DNA of 64,000 nucleotides, taken from NCBI RefSeq assembly GCF_012027355.1, contig NZ_SNUH01000002.1, forward strand, positions 317,991-381,990, in the 5' to 3' direction. Below are positions 30,714 through 41,062 of the stretch, one piece after another (positions within the stretch are counted from its first letter, which is position 1; the number at the start of each line of letters is the position of its first letter). This DNA comes from Thermococcus sp. M36 (GTDB taxonomy: Archaea; Methanobacteriota_B; Thermococci; Thermococcales; Thermococcaceae). Below the pieces are notes generated by a model that made no database searches, was not told the origin of the DNA, and was given only the letters and a program-made list of their open reading frames with translations. The translations under genes and the position numbers were made by a program.

Positions 30714-31570
30714 AGGTCATCAGAGTGGAGGGTGTGAGCTTCCGCTACAGGCGGGCGGAGAGATACTCCCTGAAGGACGTCAGCTTTGAGGTCAGAAAAG
30801 GGGAATTCCTTGGGATCATAGGCCCCAGCGGAAGCGGAAAGTCCACTCTCTGCCTGACGCTCAACGGGATAATTCCCAACCTGATAAAGGGGGAGTTTTC
30901 CGGGGACATCGTGATCAGGGATCCCCGGACAGGTGAGGAATACAACACCCGGGAGACCCCCGTCTCGGAGCTCTCCACAGTGGTGGGGCTGATTCTCCAA
31001 AACCCTGAGAGCCAGCTCTTCAACATGACCGTCGAGGAGGAGATAGCATTTGGACTTGAGAACCTGGGCCTCGAGCGAAACGAGATACTGAGGCGGCTCA
31101 GGTGGGTTCTGGAAGTTACCCGCCTCAAGGGGCTTGAAAAAGAGTTCCCCCCCAACCTGAGTGGTGGGCAGCAGCAGAGGCTTGCGATAGCGGCTGTTCT
31201 CGCCATGGAGCCATCGGTGCTTGTCCTGGACGAGCCGACAAGTCAGCTTGACCCCCTGGGACGCAACGAGGTTCTCGGCCTTGTGTCGCTGCTGAACAGG
31301 GAATACGGGATAACTGTGGTTATGGTAGAGCACCACACGGATTACATTTTCAGGTACGCGGACAGGGTTATCGTCATGAACGAGGGGAGGGTGGTTCTTG
31401 AGGGAAGGCCGTCCGACCTCCTCGGAGAGGTGGAGACCCTCAGAAACCTCGGCGTCAGGCTCCCACATGTTGTAGAGGTCTCCTACGAGCTCGCAAAGCT
31501 GGGCCTCCTCAGGCGGCCAGTTGCCAGTGAGGAGGAGCTGCTCACTCAGATAGGACGTCCCTCACGTTGA
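30710..31570 (+). CDS. ECF-type ABC transporter ATPase (EcfA/CbiO-like), orphan
   Basis: 286 aa. Walker A is GPSGSGKST, Q-loop LILQNPESQLFNMTVEEE (the PESQ-x-F pattern of ECF ATPases), signature LSGGQQQR and Walker B VLVLDEPTSQLDP with H-loop VEHHTDY. ECF ATPases power vitamin or metal uptake, usually with EcfT and an S component. Neither is adjacent; instead the gene overlaps trkH. Its 3' end overlaps the convergent helical-repeat gene by 29 nt. Confidence 0.9.
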   Translation: MKVIRVEGVSFRYRRAERYSLKDVSFEVRKGEFLGIIGPSGSGKSTLCLTLNGIIPNLIKGEFSGDIVIRDPRTGEEYNTRETPVSELSTVVGLILQNPESQLFNMTVEEEIAFGLENLGLERNEILRRLRWVLEVTRLKGLEKEFPPNLSGGQQQRLAIAAVLAMEPSVLVLDEPTSQLDPLGRNEVLGLVSLLNREYGITVVMVEHHTDYIFRYADRVIVMNEGRVVLEGRPSDLLGEVETLRNLGVRLPHVVEVSYELAKLGLLRRPVASEEELLTQIGRPSR

Positions 31571-32351
31571 TACTCTTCCCGACGAAAGAGTATTTCATAT
31601 CGTAGAGCTTCAGCATGAGCTCAAACCTGGCGTCCGGGTCTTCGATCATCTCTGCGAAGTGAATAGCCTCGTCCAGCAGTCTCAGAGCTTTTTCCAGGTT
31701 GTTTCTTTCCTGTTCCACAGACGCAAAGGAAGCCAGTGTCAGGGCCCTGTGAAATGGACTGGCGATGTGTTCCGCCACCAGTCCGGCCCTTTCCTCATCA
31801 CCCGCCCTGTAGAACATCTCCGCGAGATGCGAAAGCACAATGTCTAGATTTTTCCGGTCCCTCACAATCCGCATCGCATACCCTGCCTTGCGCAGCAGGC
31901 CGTTCCGGATCAGGTTCATAAGTATGTCCCTCGTTAGATCAGGATGGCTCTCGGCCATGTTGAGTGCAGTTTTCAGGGCAATATCCCCGTTCATGTCGTC
32001 GCCCAGTTTGTAGAACAGGATCGCAAGGTCCGAAAGAATGACCGCGCGGTACCGGGGATTAAACAGACCGTTAGCGTAGGGGAGCAGGGACTTTATCAGT
32101 CCCCTGACCTCTTCAAGGTCCTCCGCACCAGCATCAGACGCCACTTTTTCGTCCAGCTTTTCCACCAGGGCCCGAACCACCATGCGCAGGGCCAGGAACA
32201 GATTGGCCTCCTTTTCGAGGGTACCGAGCCTCTCTATAGCACCCGCGATATCCCCGTCCCTCAGGCGGTCCTCGATTTCCTCCACTACCTCAAGCTCCGA
32301 GCGTTTTTTCTCACCCCGGATTGTCCCAAAAAACTCATCCAACTTCCCCAT
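31542..32351 (-). CDS. Alpha-helical repeat (TPR-like) protein
   Basis: 269 aa from ATG at 32351 (GGGAGGTGG upstream). The sequence is almost entirely helical, built from units of about 34 residues with small residues at the TPR positions (for example AILFYKLGDDMNGDIALKTA, HLAEMFYRAGDEERAGLVAE, SVEQERNNLEKALRLLDEA). No enzymatic motif. It overlaps the CYTH gene by 17 nt. It is similar in style to thermococcal TPR proteins of unknown partner. Confidence 0.65.
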   Translation of the reverse strand: MGKLDEFFGTIRGEKKRSELEVVEEIEDRLRDGDIAGAIERLGTLEKEANLFLALRMVVRALVEKLDEKVASDAGAEDLEEVRGLIKSLLPYANGLFNPRYRAVILSDLAILFYKLGDDMNGDIALKTALNMAESHPDLTRDILMNLIRNGLLRKAGYAMRIVRDRKNLDIVLSHLAEMFYRAGDEERAGLVAEHIASPFHRALTLASFASVEQERNNLEKALRLLDEAIHFAEMIEDPDARFELMLKLYDMKYSFVGKSINVRDVLSE

Positions 32352-32892
32352 GTTCCACCTCCCGGCCCAAAATGAGTTCAAGGTAGGATCTCCTCTCAAA
32401 CCTCTCGACACCCAGCTCCTTCAGCAGCCTTATCAGCCTCTCGACGGTTTCGTTAAGAACGTCCTCACGCTCTGCAATGGCCTCTGCCTCAACAAACTTT
32501 CCGAGGCCCTCAATCTCGTCCAGGTCTATGACAACCCCTCTGCCTACGTAGTACTTCTCCCGGACTTTCTTGATCGTCAGGACTTTTCTGAACCCCAGGC
32601 TCGTGAGTATCTCCATGTGCCTGTCGGGGTCTTGGATGGGAACCTCGACTTCTCTCCTGCTCTTCGACCTGCTGTCAATTTTCGGCCCCTTGTACGTAAG
32701 AAACGCCTCAAAATGTCCATCGAACCGTTTGATCCTTATTCTGAGGGCCTCGTCCGTGCGGGCGAAGTCCCTGCACGGGTGCTGGAAGTATGTATCCTCG
32801 TGGTACTCTCTCCTTATGAACTTGAACCTGTCCCTCACCCTCTCAAACACCATATCGTCGGCGTATCCTTTGACCTCAATCTCGATCATCAT
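32335..32892 (-). CDS. cyaB: CYTH-domain protein (class IV adenylate cyclase / thiamine triphosphatase fold)
   Basis: 185 aa. The ExExK motif (EIEVK, residues 4-8) opens the protein. Basic and acidic strand residues needed for the triphosphate tunnel follow: LRIRIKR (about 50), FLTYKGP (about 65), REVEVPI (about 80), VIDLDEIEGLGKFVEAE (about 120). Members hydrolyse triphosphates or cyclise ATP; which is true here is not decidable from sequence. It may be co-transcribed with the helical-repeat gene. Confidence 0.88.
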   Translation of the reverse strand: MMIEIEVKGYADDMVFERVRDRFKFIRREYHEDTYFQHPCRDFARTDEALRIRIKRFDGHFEAFLTYKGPKIDSRSKSRREVEVPIQDPDRHMEILTSLGFRKVLTIKKVREKYYVGRGVVIDLDEIEGLGKFVEAEAIAEREDVLNETVERLIRLLKELGVERFERRSYLELILGREVEHGEVG

Positions 32893-33132
32893 GCATTCCC
32901 CCGGCTACTATAAGCATCACAAGTGATTCCAGCCATTTAATAACGTCCATTTAAAAGCTCCAGGCGCGCCATCCGGCCAAATGCATTCCAGTCCAACGCG
33001 GCCGTATCTCACATACCGCACCCTATATTGATTTTGGCCACCGAGGTGATAAACCTTTCCCATTGAGGGTGTATAAAAGCCCAAAAACGCCAACTTGGGA
33101 GGAGAATCCGGAGAAAAATTTAAGGAAAACCC
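32893..33132. other. Intergenic region with no gene seen
   Basis: 240 bp between the CYTH and M42 peptidase genes. It holds a TATA-like element on the plus strand (GTGTATAAAAG near 33070) with nothing recognisable behind it, and one on the minus strand (CTTTTAAATGG near 32955) that suits the CYTH gene. A small RNA cannot be excluded. Confidence 0.4.
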
Positions 33133-34170
33133 TCACGGAGTCAGGTCTATTTCGCGGAGCTCCTCAAGCATGTGTTTGGCGAGCTTTACCGTGAGATCGA
33201 TGTCCCTAAGGTCAGCGGTCTCGACCTGGCTGTGCATATACCTTATCGGTATGCTCAGAACTGCGGTTGCGACGCCCTCGCGGTTTATCTGCATTATGTT
33301 GGCGTCCGTTCCGGTTGGCCTTGGTGAAGCCTCGACCTGGAGTGGAATCTCGTACTTCTTGGCAATCTCATCGGCGAAGGCTCTTATCTTGGGGTTGATG
33401 TTTGGCCCAACGTCCATGACCGGACCGCCGCCGAGCTTGGGAACTATCTTGCCTTTGTCGCCGACCTGCTTGGCGAAAGTGACGTCCATGGCGATGCCTA
33501 TCTCCGGATCGATGGCGTAGCTGGCAACCCTTGCACCCCTGAGGCCGACCTCCTCCTGAACACTGGCCACAAAGTATATGTCGGCCTCATGGTTCTCGAC
33601 GGCCCTGGCCGTCTCTATCATAGCGTAAAGGCAGACACGGTCGTCGAGGTACGGCGTAGCAATCCTGTTCTCGTTGAGCTGGACGAATGCAGGCGCAAAC
33701 TCGCCGATGGTTCCAACCTTGAAGCCCATCTCCTCGGCTTCCTCTTTGCTGTCAGCGCCAACATCGACGACAATGGTATCCCAGTCAGCTGCCTTCTTTC
33801 TGTCCTCGGGTTTCTGGAGGTGCGGCGGTATGTGGCCCACCACGCCAAAGCGCTCGCCCTTCTCAGTGAAGAAGCGTATCCTCTGGGCAACCAGAGTCCT
33901 TGGGTCAACGCCACCGACGGGAACGACGTGGAGGTAGCCCTCCTTGTCTATATGGTTCACCATAACACCAATCTTGTCCATGTGGGCAGCTATCATAACC
34001 CTCGGCCCGCTCCCCTTCTTGTGTGCAATGACGTTGCCGAGCCTGTCGACGTAAATCTCATCGACATAATCCTCCAAGCCCTCAATGACAACGTCTCTAA
34101 TCCCAAGGAACTCGTACCCAGAAACGCCCGGGGCCTCAACAACCTTTTTGAGTAGCTCTAGGTTTACCAT
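33133..34170 (-). CDS. M42-family (TET) aminopeptidase
   Basis: 345 aa. Metal ligands are in order: AAHMDKIG (His), YLDDRVC (Asp), QEEVGLRGA (catalytic Glu pair), AMDVTFA (Asp) and YMHSQVE (His). The family forms dodecameric tetrahedral (TET) peptidases that trim peptides; Pyrococcus has several with different residue preference. Its neighbour here is a CYTH protein, as I recall for the TET3 locus of P. horikoshii, so TET3 is a candidate identity (inference). GGAGGCG precedes the ATG. Confidence 0.92.
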   Translation of the reverse strand: MVNLELLKKVVEAPGVSGYEFLGIRDVVIEGLEDYVDEIYVDRLGNVIAHKKGSGPRVMIAAHMDKIGVMVNHIDKEGYLHVVPVGGVDPRTLVAQRIRFFTEKGERFGVVGHIPPHLQKPEDRKKAADWDTIVVDVGADSKEEAEEMGFKVGTIGEFAPAFVQLNENRIATPYLDDRVCLYAMIETARAVENHEADIYFVASVQEEVGLRGARVASYAIDPEIGIAMDVTFAKQVGDKGKIVPKLGGGPVMDVGPNINPKIRAFADEIAKKYEIPLQVEASPRPTGTDANIMQINREGVATAVLSIPIRYMHSQVETADLRDIDLTVKLAKHMLEELREIDLTP

Positions 34171-34243
34171 GGCTTTCGCCTCCTTTAGATTTCCGTCTGA
34201 ATGTATTCTGCTGGCTTAATAAGGTTTGCGAAAGAAAAAGAGG

Positions 34244-35776
34244 TCAGCCAAGGACTATCTGGAGATAGGCCTCCTCCCCCGGCTCAAGGGTTCCGACCTT
34301 CCACAGCACGACACCGTTTTCCATTGTGACGGCACCCTTCGTAGCCCTGGCATCAACGGCACTCACGTGGCGCTCGACGACAAAGTTCTCCAGCTTCCTC
34401 AACCGGGGGGCCCGGACTTTGATGAAGTAGTACCTGTCTATCCTCTCCTCAACCACGATCGGCCTGAAAAACGCCAGGTACGACGAGCCTGCAAAGATTG
34501 CCGCGGACACGAGGAGGATAAGCCCCAGCCCTGTGGAGTGTGGCGGGGACGTCCCCGATGGGGTCGAAGGGGAGTCGGGTGTGGTGCTGTTCACGGGCAC
34601 CGTCCTGGAGGGGATAGGACCTGGGGGCTTCACGGCCTTTGCGACTGCAGAGCCCGAGACGTATTCATTGCTCTCTGCCTTCAGGAGGATGGTGCCGTAA
34701 CCCACCCGCTCAAGATCAACAGCCGCCACACCGGACAGGTTCGTGGACAGGTACTCCCTGCCCTCTGGCCCCACGGCGATCACGGTCACGTTCGGAACGG
34801 GCTGCCCCGTAGAGTCAACTACGGTAACGATGAGGGTTTTGTTGGCCTGTTCGTAGCTTAAAAATAGCTTTTTGACATCAACGAATGTCTTAATTACGTT
34901 CCCGTCGAGGTTGAGAACGACTTCGTAGGTGCCCGGCTCCTTAACGGGGTACGAGACGTAACCGTCGGGTCCGGTAGTGAAGCTTACTCCGTTCACGGCG
35001 ATGGGTATGCCCTGGACGCCGGTGCCATTCTCGTCGTACACGTGGATGATTATTATGCCGTTCCTGAACCGCACATCGTAGCGGAGGTTCCTCTGGTAGA
35101 CCACAAAAGTGGCAACGTCACTCTTCTGCCTTCCCCCGAAGTTTGCCCACAGTCTGACACGGTATTCTCCTTTTTCAGGTCGGATGAGCGTAATGTTCTC
35201 CACCCATCTGTCCCCGGGAAGCAGGTACATGGCCAATCTTTTCGCCTGTACCGTTTCCCCTCCTCTCTCGATCGTGTATCCTATAAGTCCGTTGAGTATG
35301 CCGTTGGACTTTGAGGAAACCTGGAGGCGCACGGTCACGTTGCTTCCGTATACGTACTCTTCCCCGACTTCGATCCTGACATCGTAGTCAACGAGCGTCC
35401 CGACTTTGACCCTCACTCGGGCCTCGGAATACACAGAACCCACCCTAGCGATCAGCGTGAGGTTGTAGGCTCCAGGACTGGCGTTCAGGATTTTAAATGA
35501 CACGGTGCCTGTTACTGTGGCGTTGGGAAGGAGGGACCCCCGGATCAGGCGGCTCTCATAGAGGAAGCCGTCATCAGGTCCCGTTATGTACACTGTTATG
35601 TTCTCAAGCTCCAGGTTCCCTGGATTAAAGAGCTCAAAAGGGATCAGAATTGAGTCGCCGGGAAGTCCGGAAAACTCCGTTTTCAGGGGTGTTATTGACA
35701 GAAGGGGCTGGGAGTGCACCAGAGGGACGTAACCCATGAGGAGGAAAAGGATCAGCGGCACAACCCAATACCTCAT
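34244..35776 (-). CDS. Membrane-anchored extracellular protein with Ig-like/CARDB domains
   Basis: 510 aa. The start is the ATG at 35776 with GGTGGTGAGG before it. A signal peptide (residues about 1-22) is followed by a NEW3/CARDB-like unit (IPFELFNPGNLELENITVYI), Ig-like and carboxypeptidase-regulatory-like units (GVQGIPIAVNG, GQPVPNVTV), a Pro/Ser/Thr linker near residue 395, a membrane helix (about 415-440) and a cytoplasmic beta-like domain of about 70 residues (ending EPGEEAYLQIVLG). Many N-x-S/T sequons. Envelope role likely. It follows hjc with the stop 2 nt ahead. Confidence 0.75.
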   Translation of the reverse strand: MRYWVVPLILFLLMGYVPLVHSQPLLSITPLKTEFSGLPGDSILIPFELFNPGNLELENITVYITGPDDGFLYESRLIRGSLLPNATVTGTVSFKILNASPGAYNLTLIARVGSVYSEARVRVKVGTLVDYDVRIEVGEEYVYGSNVTVRLQVSSKSNGILNGLIGYTIERGGETVQAKRLAMYLLPGDRWVENITLIRPEKGEYRVRLWANFGGRQKSDVATFVVYQRNLRYDVRFRNGIIIIHVYDENGTGVQGIPIAVNGVSFTTGPDGYVSYPVKEPGTYEVVLNLDGNVIKTFVDVKKLFLSYEQANKTLIVTVVDSTGQPVPNVTVIAVGPEGREYLSTNLSGVAAVDLERVGYGTILLKAESNEYVSGSAVAKAVKPPGPIPSRTVPVNSTTPDSPSTPSGTSPPHSTGLGLILLVSAAIFAGSSYLAFFRPIVVEERIDRYYFIKVRAPRLRKLENFVVERHVSAVDARATKGAVTMENGVVLWKVGTLEPGEEAYLQIVLG

Positions 35777-35778
35777 CC

Positions 35779-36165
35779 TCACCACCCCTCCAAGAGCCTC
35801 TGCCGCCCTATGACCTCCTCAAACGTGAGGTACCTCCTCGTCCTGAAGCTGATTTTGTAGTTCCTACCGCTCTTTTCAAGCTGTTCCGGAAAAAAGAAGC
35901 GCCAGCCTTTGTTCACGAACTTAACTGCCACGACGGGCCTGCCGCCAAACTGGCGTGCAAATGACACCAGCTTCTCATAATCCCCCTCGCTGAAGTAAAG
36001 CCTGTCGCTGTGGGTGCTCTTCACCTCTATGCAGAGGTAAAGCCCCCCGTTCCCCGCAACTATGTCAACCTTCTTGCTCCCGGCAGACCTCACCACAGCA
36101 AAGCCCGCATCCTCAAGCATCTTTATGAGCTCTCTCTCGGCACTTGCACCCCTTCTGTACCCCAT
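35779..36165 (-). CDS. hjc: Holliday junction resolvase Hjc
   Basis: 128 aa. The nuclease fold residues are visible: the N-terminal RRGASAERELIKMLE (Glu), SAGSKKVDIVAGN (Asp of the PD motif), and CIEVKST (E-x-K). It cuts four-way DNA junctions in archaeal recombination. The length is normal. The surface-protein gene starts 2 nt after its stop. Confidence 0.95.
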   Translation of the reverse strand: MGYRRGASAERELIKMLEDAGFAVVRSAGSKKVDIVAGNGGLYLCIEVKSTHSDRLYFSEGDYEKLVSFARQFGGRPVVAVKFVNKGWRFFFPEQLEKSGRNYKISFRTRRYLTFEEVIGRQRLLEGW

Positions 36166-36195
36166 TGAATCCCCTCGTACTACTTTGCCCGGTTA

Positions 36196-36206
36196 GGTTT
36201 ATAAGT
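36196..36206 (+). promoter_or_regulatory. TATA box of the gamma-carbonic anhydrase/uppS operon
   Basis: GGTTTATAAGT sits about 31 nt before the ATG at 36237, leaving a leader of only about 10 nt. This is one reason to prefer 36237 over further upstream starts. Confidence 0.6.
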
Positions 36207-36236
36207 TATGTTGAAGACTTAGGGGCGGTGATGGGA

Positions 36237-36761
36237 ATGACAGTCTATGAGCTGGACGGAAAGAGGCCTAAAATTCACGAGACGGCTTTCATTGATGAAA
36301 ACGCATCGGTCATAGGAGACGTGGTTCTGGAAGCCAAGACGAGCGTCTGGCCCGGTGCGGTTCTCCGGGGGGACATAGAGCAGATATACGTGGGTGAGGG
36401 CTCAAACATTCAGGACAACGTCAGCATACACACCTCCCACGGCCAGCCCACAATTATTGGAAAGTACGTTACCATCGGCCATAACGCGGTTGTGCACGGC
36501 GCCGAAATAGGGGACTACACCATCATCGGCATGGGCGCGGTTGTCCTAGACGGTGCAAAGATAGGGAAGCATGTTATAATTGGCGCCGGAGCACTGGTTC
36601 CACCCGGGAAAGAGATTCCAGATCACAGCCTCGTTGTGGGCGTCCCCGGAAAGGTCGTGAGACAGCTCAGTGAAAAAGAGGTCGAATGGACCAAGAAGAA
36701 CGCCGAGATATATATCGGTCTGGCCGAAGCTCACCTCAGGGGCAGAAAGAAGATTGAGTGA
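36237..36761 (+). CDS. Gamma-class carbonic anhydrase-like protein
   Basis: 174 aa. Left-handed beta-helix hexapeptide repeats run through residues 15-140. The three zinc-ligand histidines of gamma-carbonic anhydrases are seen (SIHTSHGQP, TIGHNAVVHGA). RGDIEQIYVGEGSNIQDNVS is typical. The length and sequence match the Pyrococcus ferripyochelin-binding/Cap homologue. Start 36237 gives the usual MxxYEL opening with GGTGATGGGA before it. uppS follows at once. Confidence 0.9.
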   Translation: MTVYELDGKRPKIHETAFIDENASVIGDVVLEAKTSVWPGAVLRGDIEQIYVGEGSNIQDNVSIHTSHGQPTIIGKYVTIGHNAVVHGAEIGDYTIIGMGAVVLDGAKIGKHVIIGAGALVPPGKEIPDHSLVVGVPGKVVRQLSEKEVEWTKKNAEIYIGLAEAHLRGRKKIE

Positions 36762-36766
36762 TGGGA

Positions 36767-37561
36767 ATGATCTTTCGTCTCGTCTCCCACATCCCCCATA
36801 TTTTGTTCCGGCCGGTTTATGACCTGTACGAGGACTACTTGCTTGAGAGGGTCAAGAGGGGCAGGATACCCAGGCACGTTGCAATAATAATGGACGGAAA
36901 CAGGCGGTGGGCAAGGAAGCTGGAAAAGCCCCCGTGGTACGGCCACCTCTTTGGGTCTCGGAAGCTCGAAGAGATTCTTGAGTGGTGCCACGAGCTCGGC
37001 ATAAGAACCCTCACTGTCTACGCGTTCTCCACGGAGAATTTCAGGAGAACCCCCGAGGAGGTCAGCGCCCTGATGAACCTGTTCGAGCAGAAGTTCAAGG
37101 AGCTCCTCACAGATGAGCGGGTGCACAGGTACGGAATAAGGGTAAACGTCATCGGCAGGAAGGAGCTGCTCCCCGAGAGGGTTCGTGAGGCAGCCGAAGA
37201 GGCCGAAAAAGCGACGAGGAAGTACAGCAACTACACCCTCAACATAGCACTGGCATATGGTGGAAGGAGCGAGATCACTGACGCGGTAAGGGAGATTGTA
37301 AACGACGTCCTTGAAGGGAAAATAAGTCAGGAGGACATTGACGAAGACCTGATAAAGAGGTACCTCTACTACCCCAACATGCCCGACCCCGACATAGTCA
37401 TAAGGACGGGGGGAGAGATAAGGATAAGCAACTTCCTCCTTTACCAAATAGCATACAGTGAGCTGTTCTTCGTGGATGTATACTTTCCTGAGTTCAGAAA
37501 GATCGACTTCCTCAGGATAATAAGGGAGTATCAAAAGAGGCAGAGGCGCTTTGGCCGGTAG
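36767..37561 (+). CDS. uppS: cis-Prenyltransferase (polyprenyl diphosphate synthase)
   Basis: 264 aa from ATG at 36767, preceded by the same GTGATGGGA context as the gene before it. Motifs: AIIMDGNRRWA (diphosphate-binding Asp), the GSRKLEE helix, YAFSTENFRR, and near the end ELFFVDVYFPEF preceded by DIVIRTGGE. It makes long-chain polyprenyl diphosphates used as glycosyl carriers, and pairs functionally with the UppP-like and GlmU-like proteins at 23.5-25.6 kb. Confidence 0.94.
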   Translation: MIFRLVSHIPHILFRPVYDLYEDYLLERVKRGRIPRHVAIIMDGNRRWARKLEKPPWYGHLFGSRKLEEILEWCHELGIRTLTVYAFSTENFRRTPEEVSALMNLFEQKFKELLTDERVHRYGIRVNVIGRKELLPERVREAAEEAEKATRKYSNYTLNIALAYGGRSEITDAVREIVNDVLEGKISQEDIDEDLIKRYLYYPNMPDPDIVIRTGGEIRISNFLLYQIAYSELFFVDVYFPEFRKIDFLRIIREYQKRQRRFGR

Positions 37562-37657
37562 CCAATACCAGCGGGCTCCTTCAGCCGTCCGACCCTTTTT
37601 AAAGTTTTCCGCTAAAACTTATTAACGTTGGGCACAATTCTTCCACGGTGGTGATTA

Positions 37658-38341
37658 ATGGCCTATGGTGAACTGAGCCCACGGGTTAAGAAGGTGTACT
37701 CTCAAGTAAGATACCTTGATGATTATCACTGGGAGATAGAAGGCGAGAGAATAATCGGAACTCACAAGAAGAGCAACGTCAGGGTTGTTATAGACGTGGC
37801 GGACAACCGTGAACACGCCGAAAAGATGGCCGAGGGGAGCCCCTCAGGGGGAATCCGAATAATAGCCATCCCCGACAAGAGCGTCTTCTTTGTCCACAAC
37901 GGCGTCTTCATACTCACATACCGCTACCTCAAGGCTACCCTCGCGGACATAAACGACCACATCGTCTGGAGCGGCTTTAAAGTGGTGGAAGAAGGCGACA
38001 AACTCGTTCAAGAAGACTTCTACGAGTACCTGGGAGGGGCGTTCATAAACCACATAAAGAACAACATGCTCGCCGGCCAGGACTATGTCTTCTGGCAGTT
38101 CTACAGGTGCGAGGAGTGCGGCAGATATGTCGACGTCGAGAGCCTTGAGAGGCATCTTAAAGGACACGGCATCAAGCACCATGAAAAGAGCGAGGAACGC
38201 TATGAGGTCTTCGAAATAAACTTCAGGGACGGAAAGGTCTACGACAAATACGGGAAGGAGGTGCCGAAGGAAAAGTTCAGTGAGGAGGCCAGAGACTTCC
38301 TGAGTGATATCCTGGCGGGAATCTCCGGCCCGGCCGAGTAA
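37658..38341 (+). CDS. TBP-interacting protein (TIP26-like)
   Basis: 227 aa. It matches my recollection of TIP26 of T. kodakarensis (about 224 aa): opening [44 protein letters not shown], and a C2H2-like motif [20 protein letters not shown] (residues about 151-170). In that organism the protein binds TATA-binding protein and inhibits its DNA binding. Own TATA element (AAACTTATTAACG near 37620) and GGTGGTGATTA before the ATG. Confidence 0.75.
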   Translation: MAYGELSPRVKKVYSQVRYLDDYHWEIEGERIIGTHKKSNVRVVIDVADNREHAEKMAEGSPSGGIRIIAIPDKSVFFVHNGVFILTYRYLKATLADINDHIVWSGFKVVEEGDKLVQEDFYEYLGGAFINHIKNNMLAGQDYVFWQFYRCEECGRYVDVESLERHLKGHGIKHHEKSEERYEVFEINFRDGKVYDKYGKEVPKEKFSEEARDFLSDILAGISGPAE

Positions 38342-38404
38342 TCACTTTTTTCTGCTTTAATCAGCGGCTCAAAACAATGTACAGCAGATTCAGGGGGTGC
38401 AGCC

Positions 38405-39139
38405 ATGGAGATGAACGTTATCGATATCTTCCGGAAGGAGTATCTCCCGGGCTCCACCATCAGCATAATATACGATGCCTACTCGTCGGCGTGGAGGATA
38501 CCCATCATACTCCTCCGCCACGCACTGGAGAACGGCCACGTGGGCATTGTCTCGAATTACAGCGGGCCGCTGAGGCTGTTCTCCCGGAAGGCGTCTACAG
38601 TCGGGCTCGACGTGGAGGACGCCCTGGCAGGCAACCGGCTGGCAATAATAGACCTCTTCGGGACGAGGTACGGTTCGAGGGAGTCCCTCCCCAACGTGTT
38701 CTACCTCGACAAAGTCGAACCGGAGACCCTCAACCCGAAAATAGACCGCATCTACACAGGGCAGCTGAAGGGCATGATCGCAGGGAGGCCCGTCCTCAGG
38801 CTGGTGTATACCCTGGACGGTGTTTCCCTGCTCCTCGGCGAGGACAACACCCTTAAACTCCTCAACCAGACCCTTGCGTCCAAAAACGACCAGCTCCCCG
38901 AGTCAATACTGGTTTTGGCCCTCAACAAGGACGTTGTCTCCAAACGGTTTGTCGCGTGGGTCGCGGGGATAAGCGACTACGTCATCCTGGCGAAATCCTG
39001 GACAGAAGAAACGGGCCTCAAGGAAGCCTTGTACGTCATCTCCGCACCGTATGAAGAGTTCGAGCCGGAGATGTACTCATTCCACGTCACAAAAGCCAGA
39101 GGAATGGAAAAGCTAAAGGTAAAGAAGATCAGCCCCTGA
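38405..39139 (+). CDS. DUF257-like protein (RecA/KaiC-like fold without Walker A)
   Basis: 244 aa. The pattern of alternating hydrophobic strands and helices ([50 protein letters not shown]) is that of the thermococcal DUF257 family, a degenerate RecA-like fold. The P-loop is absent. Members occur in several copies per genome and have no assigned function. Its 3' end overlaps the convergent thrS by 11 nt. Confidence 0.6.
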   Translation: MEMNVIDIFRKEYLPGSTISIIYDAYSSAWRIPIILLRHALENGHVGIVSNYSGPLRLFSRKASTVGLDVEDALAGNRLAIIDLFGTRYGSRESLPNVFYLDKVEPETLNPKIDRIYTGQLKGMIAGRPVLRLVYTLDGVSLLLGEDNTLKLLNQTLASKNDQLPESILVLALNKDVVSKRFVAWVAGISDYVILAKSWTEETGLKEALYVISAPYEEFEPEMYSFHVTKARGMEKLKVKKISP

Positions 39140-41009
39140 ACCTGGGCCTCCTGCTGAGGAGGAGCGGTAGAGGCCTCGGCTTGTAGGGGAACCCCTCGGT
39201 CTGAGTCTTTATCTCTTTGATCAGATCCTCGAGCTGCATCTCCATCTGTCTTCCGTCGGCCCTCCTCCTGACCGTTACGGTGTTCTGCTCCTTCTCGTTC
39301 CTACCCACAACTATGACGTAGGGTATCCACTCCTTCTCGGCCTTCCTTATCTTCTTGTTGAGCCTGTCGCCGGTGTCGTCGACGTCAACCCTTATCTTCG
39401 CCCCTTCAAGCTTCCCCGCCACGTAGAGGGCATAGTCGAGAACCTCATCGCTGACCGGAATTACGCGAACCTGTATCGGACTGAGCCAGAGCGGGAACAT
39501 CGGCTTTATTCCCTTTGCCTGCAGCTTTGCCTGCTTCTCAAGTACGGCGTACATGACCCTCTCGATAGCACCGCTCGGGGAGCAGTGCAGTATGAGCGGG
39601 TGCCGCTCCTTGCCTTCCTCGTCGTAATAGGTTATGCCGAAGCGCTCGGCGTTCTCGACGTCAATCTGGACGGTGCTCAGGGCAGCGGCCTTGTCGAGGT
39701 TGTCCACGAAGTTGAACTCGAACTTGAGGATGAAGTAGAAGAACCTCTGCTTCCACATCTCTATGAGAACAGGCTTGCCGATGATCCTCACGAGCTCGAC
39801 TATGAAGTCCCTGTTTTCGTTCCAGAAGTCCTCCGTGAACCTTATTGCGACTTCGTAATCATCGGGTGTGAGGCCTATACCCCTGAGCACTTCCATGCTC
39901 AGCTTGTACTGCTTCTTAAACTCGTCCATGGCCTGCCTCAAATCGCGGGCGACGGTGTGCATATCAGGCATCGTGAATGCCCTGAGCCTCCTGAGTCCTG
40001 AAAGCTCACCGCTCTTCTCGCGCCTGAAGGAGTATCTCGTAAGCTCGTACATCCTGAGTGGCAGATTGCGGTAGCTTATAGTGGCGTCCTTCTTGATGAG
40101 GAACTGGCCGAAGCAGGCGGCAAAGCGGAGGAAGAACTTCTTGTCGCCGCTCTTCACTATGTACTGCCTCGCTGGGAAGCGGTTGAGGTACTTCTCAAGC
40201 GCCGGGTGCTCGAAGTCGTACATAATGGGGGTCTCAACTTCCATGGCCCCGTACTCAACGACCTTCTCCGTCACGTACTGTTCAAGCAGGCCCTTAATGA
40301 GGCGGCCCTTTGGATAGTAGCGGAGGTTCCCGCCGTCGCTTCCAGGCTCGTAGTCCACGAGCTCCTGCTCAAGCATTATCCTGACGTGAGGAGGCTCACG
40401 GTCGGCGGCCCGGTTCTTGCTTATCTCGTAGTTGGCGAACTTCCTCAGGTTCTCGTGGCCGGTAAAATCGAACTTGTCGACCTCAATCAGCTCGCCTTCT
40501 GGGGTGAGTATGTACCAGTAGCTCTTGAGCTCCTCCTCCTTTTCGAGGGCGATGTTGCGCTCCTCCCTGCTCACTGCCTCGCCGCTCGGCACCACAGTCC
40601 TGCTCAGCTCGGCCAGCGGGTGACCTTTGCAGCTCAGCTTAAAGGCCTTGTAGTAGCCGAAGGGGGCCCTTTTAACCTCAAAGCCTTCCTCCTTAAGGCG
40701 CTCTTCTATCCTCTGGAGAACCTTGAGTGCAACGTCGGGCTTCGCCAGCTCGCTGCTCAGGTGAGCGAAGGGGTAAACGAATACACGGTTGGCCTTTACC
40801 TGTGATGCAACGTCCTTAATCTCGACTACCGCCTTTTCCACGACCTCATCTGGGTTCGCCTCGTCAACCTTTTCAACGCTCATGAAGACCGCCAGAACCT
40901 CCTCAAGGCGCCCCTGCTTCTTCTCTTCGTCAATAGGCTCCGGGTTCTTGAGGGCCTTGCCCCTGACCTCGTACTCCAAATAGTCGCTGTGTATCAGAAG
41001 CATTCTCAT
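39129..41009 (-). CDS. thrS: Threonyl-tRNA synthetase (archaeal type)
   Basis: 626 aa. Residues 1-145 are the archaeal editing domain of D-aminoacyl-tRNA deacylase fold ([39 protein letters not shown]) that removes Ser from tRNA-Thr. The class II core follows: zinc ligands in FAACFGQF (Cys), TMPDMHTV (His) and LILHCSPSG (His), then the anticodon domain ([14 protein letters not shown]). The start fits the known N-terminus of P. abyssi ThrRS. Confidence 0.97.
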   Translation of the reverse strand: MRMLLIHSDYLEYEVRGKALKNPEPIDEEKKQGRLEEVLAVFMSVEKVDEANPDEVVEKAVVEIKDVASQVKANRVFVYPFAHLSSELAKPDVALKVLQRIEERLKEEGFEVKRAPFGYYKAFKLSCKGHPLAELSRTVVPSGEAVSREERNIALEKEEELKSYWYILTPEGELIEVDKFDFTGHENLRKFANYEISKNRAADREPPHVRIMLEQELVDYEPGSDGGNLRYYPKGRLIKGLLEQYVTEKVVEYGAMEVETPIMYDFEHPALEKYLNRFPARQYIVKSGDKKFFLRFAACFGQFLIKKDATISYRNLPLRMYELTRYSFRREKSGELSGLRRLRAFTMPDMHTVARDLRQAMDEFKKQYKLSMEVLRGIGLTPDDYEVAIRFTEDFWNENRDFIVELVRIIGKPVLIEMWKQRFFYFILKFEFNFVDNLDKAAALSTVQIDVENAERFGITYYDEEGKERHPLILHCSPSGAIERVMYAVLEKQAKLQAKGIKPMFPLWLSPIQVRVIPVSDEVLDYALYVAGKLEGAKIRVDVDDTGDRLNKKIRKAEKEWIPYVIVVGRNEKEQNTVTVRRRADGRQMEMQLEDLIKEIKTQTEGFPYKPRPLPLLLSRRPRFRG

Positions 41010-41062
41010 CCTTGACCACCACCCTATGGCTCAATAGGAATTACTAAAACTTTTCCCCGGAG

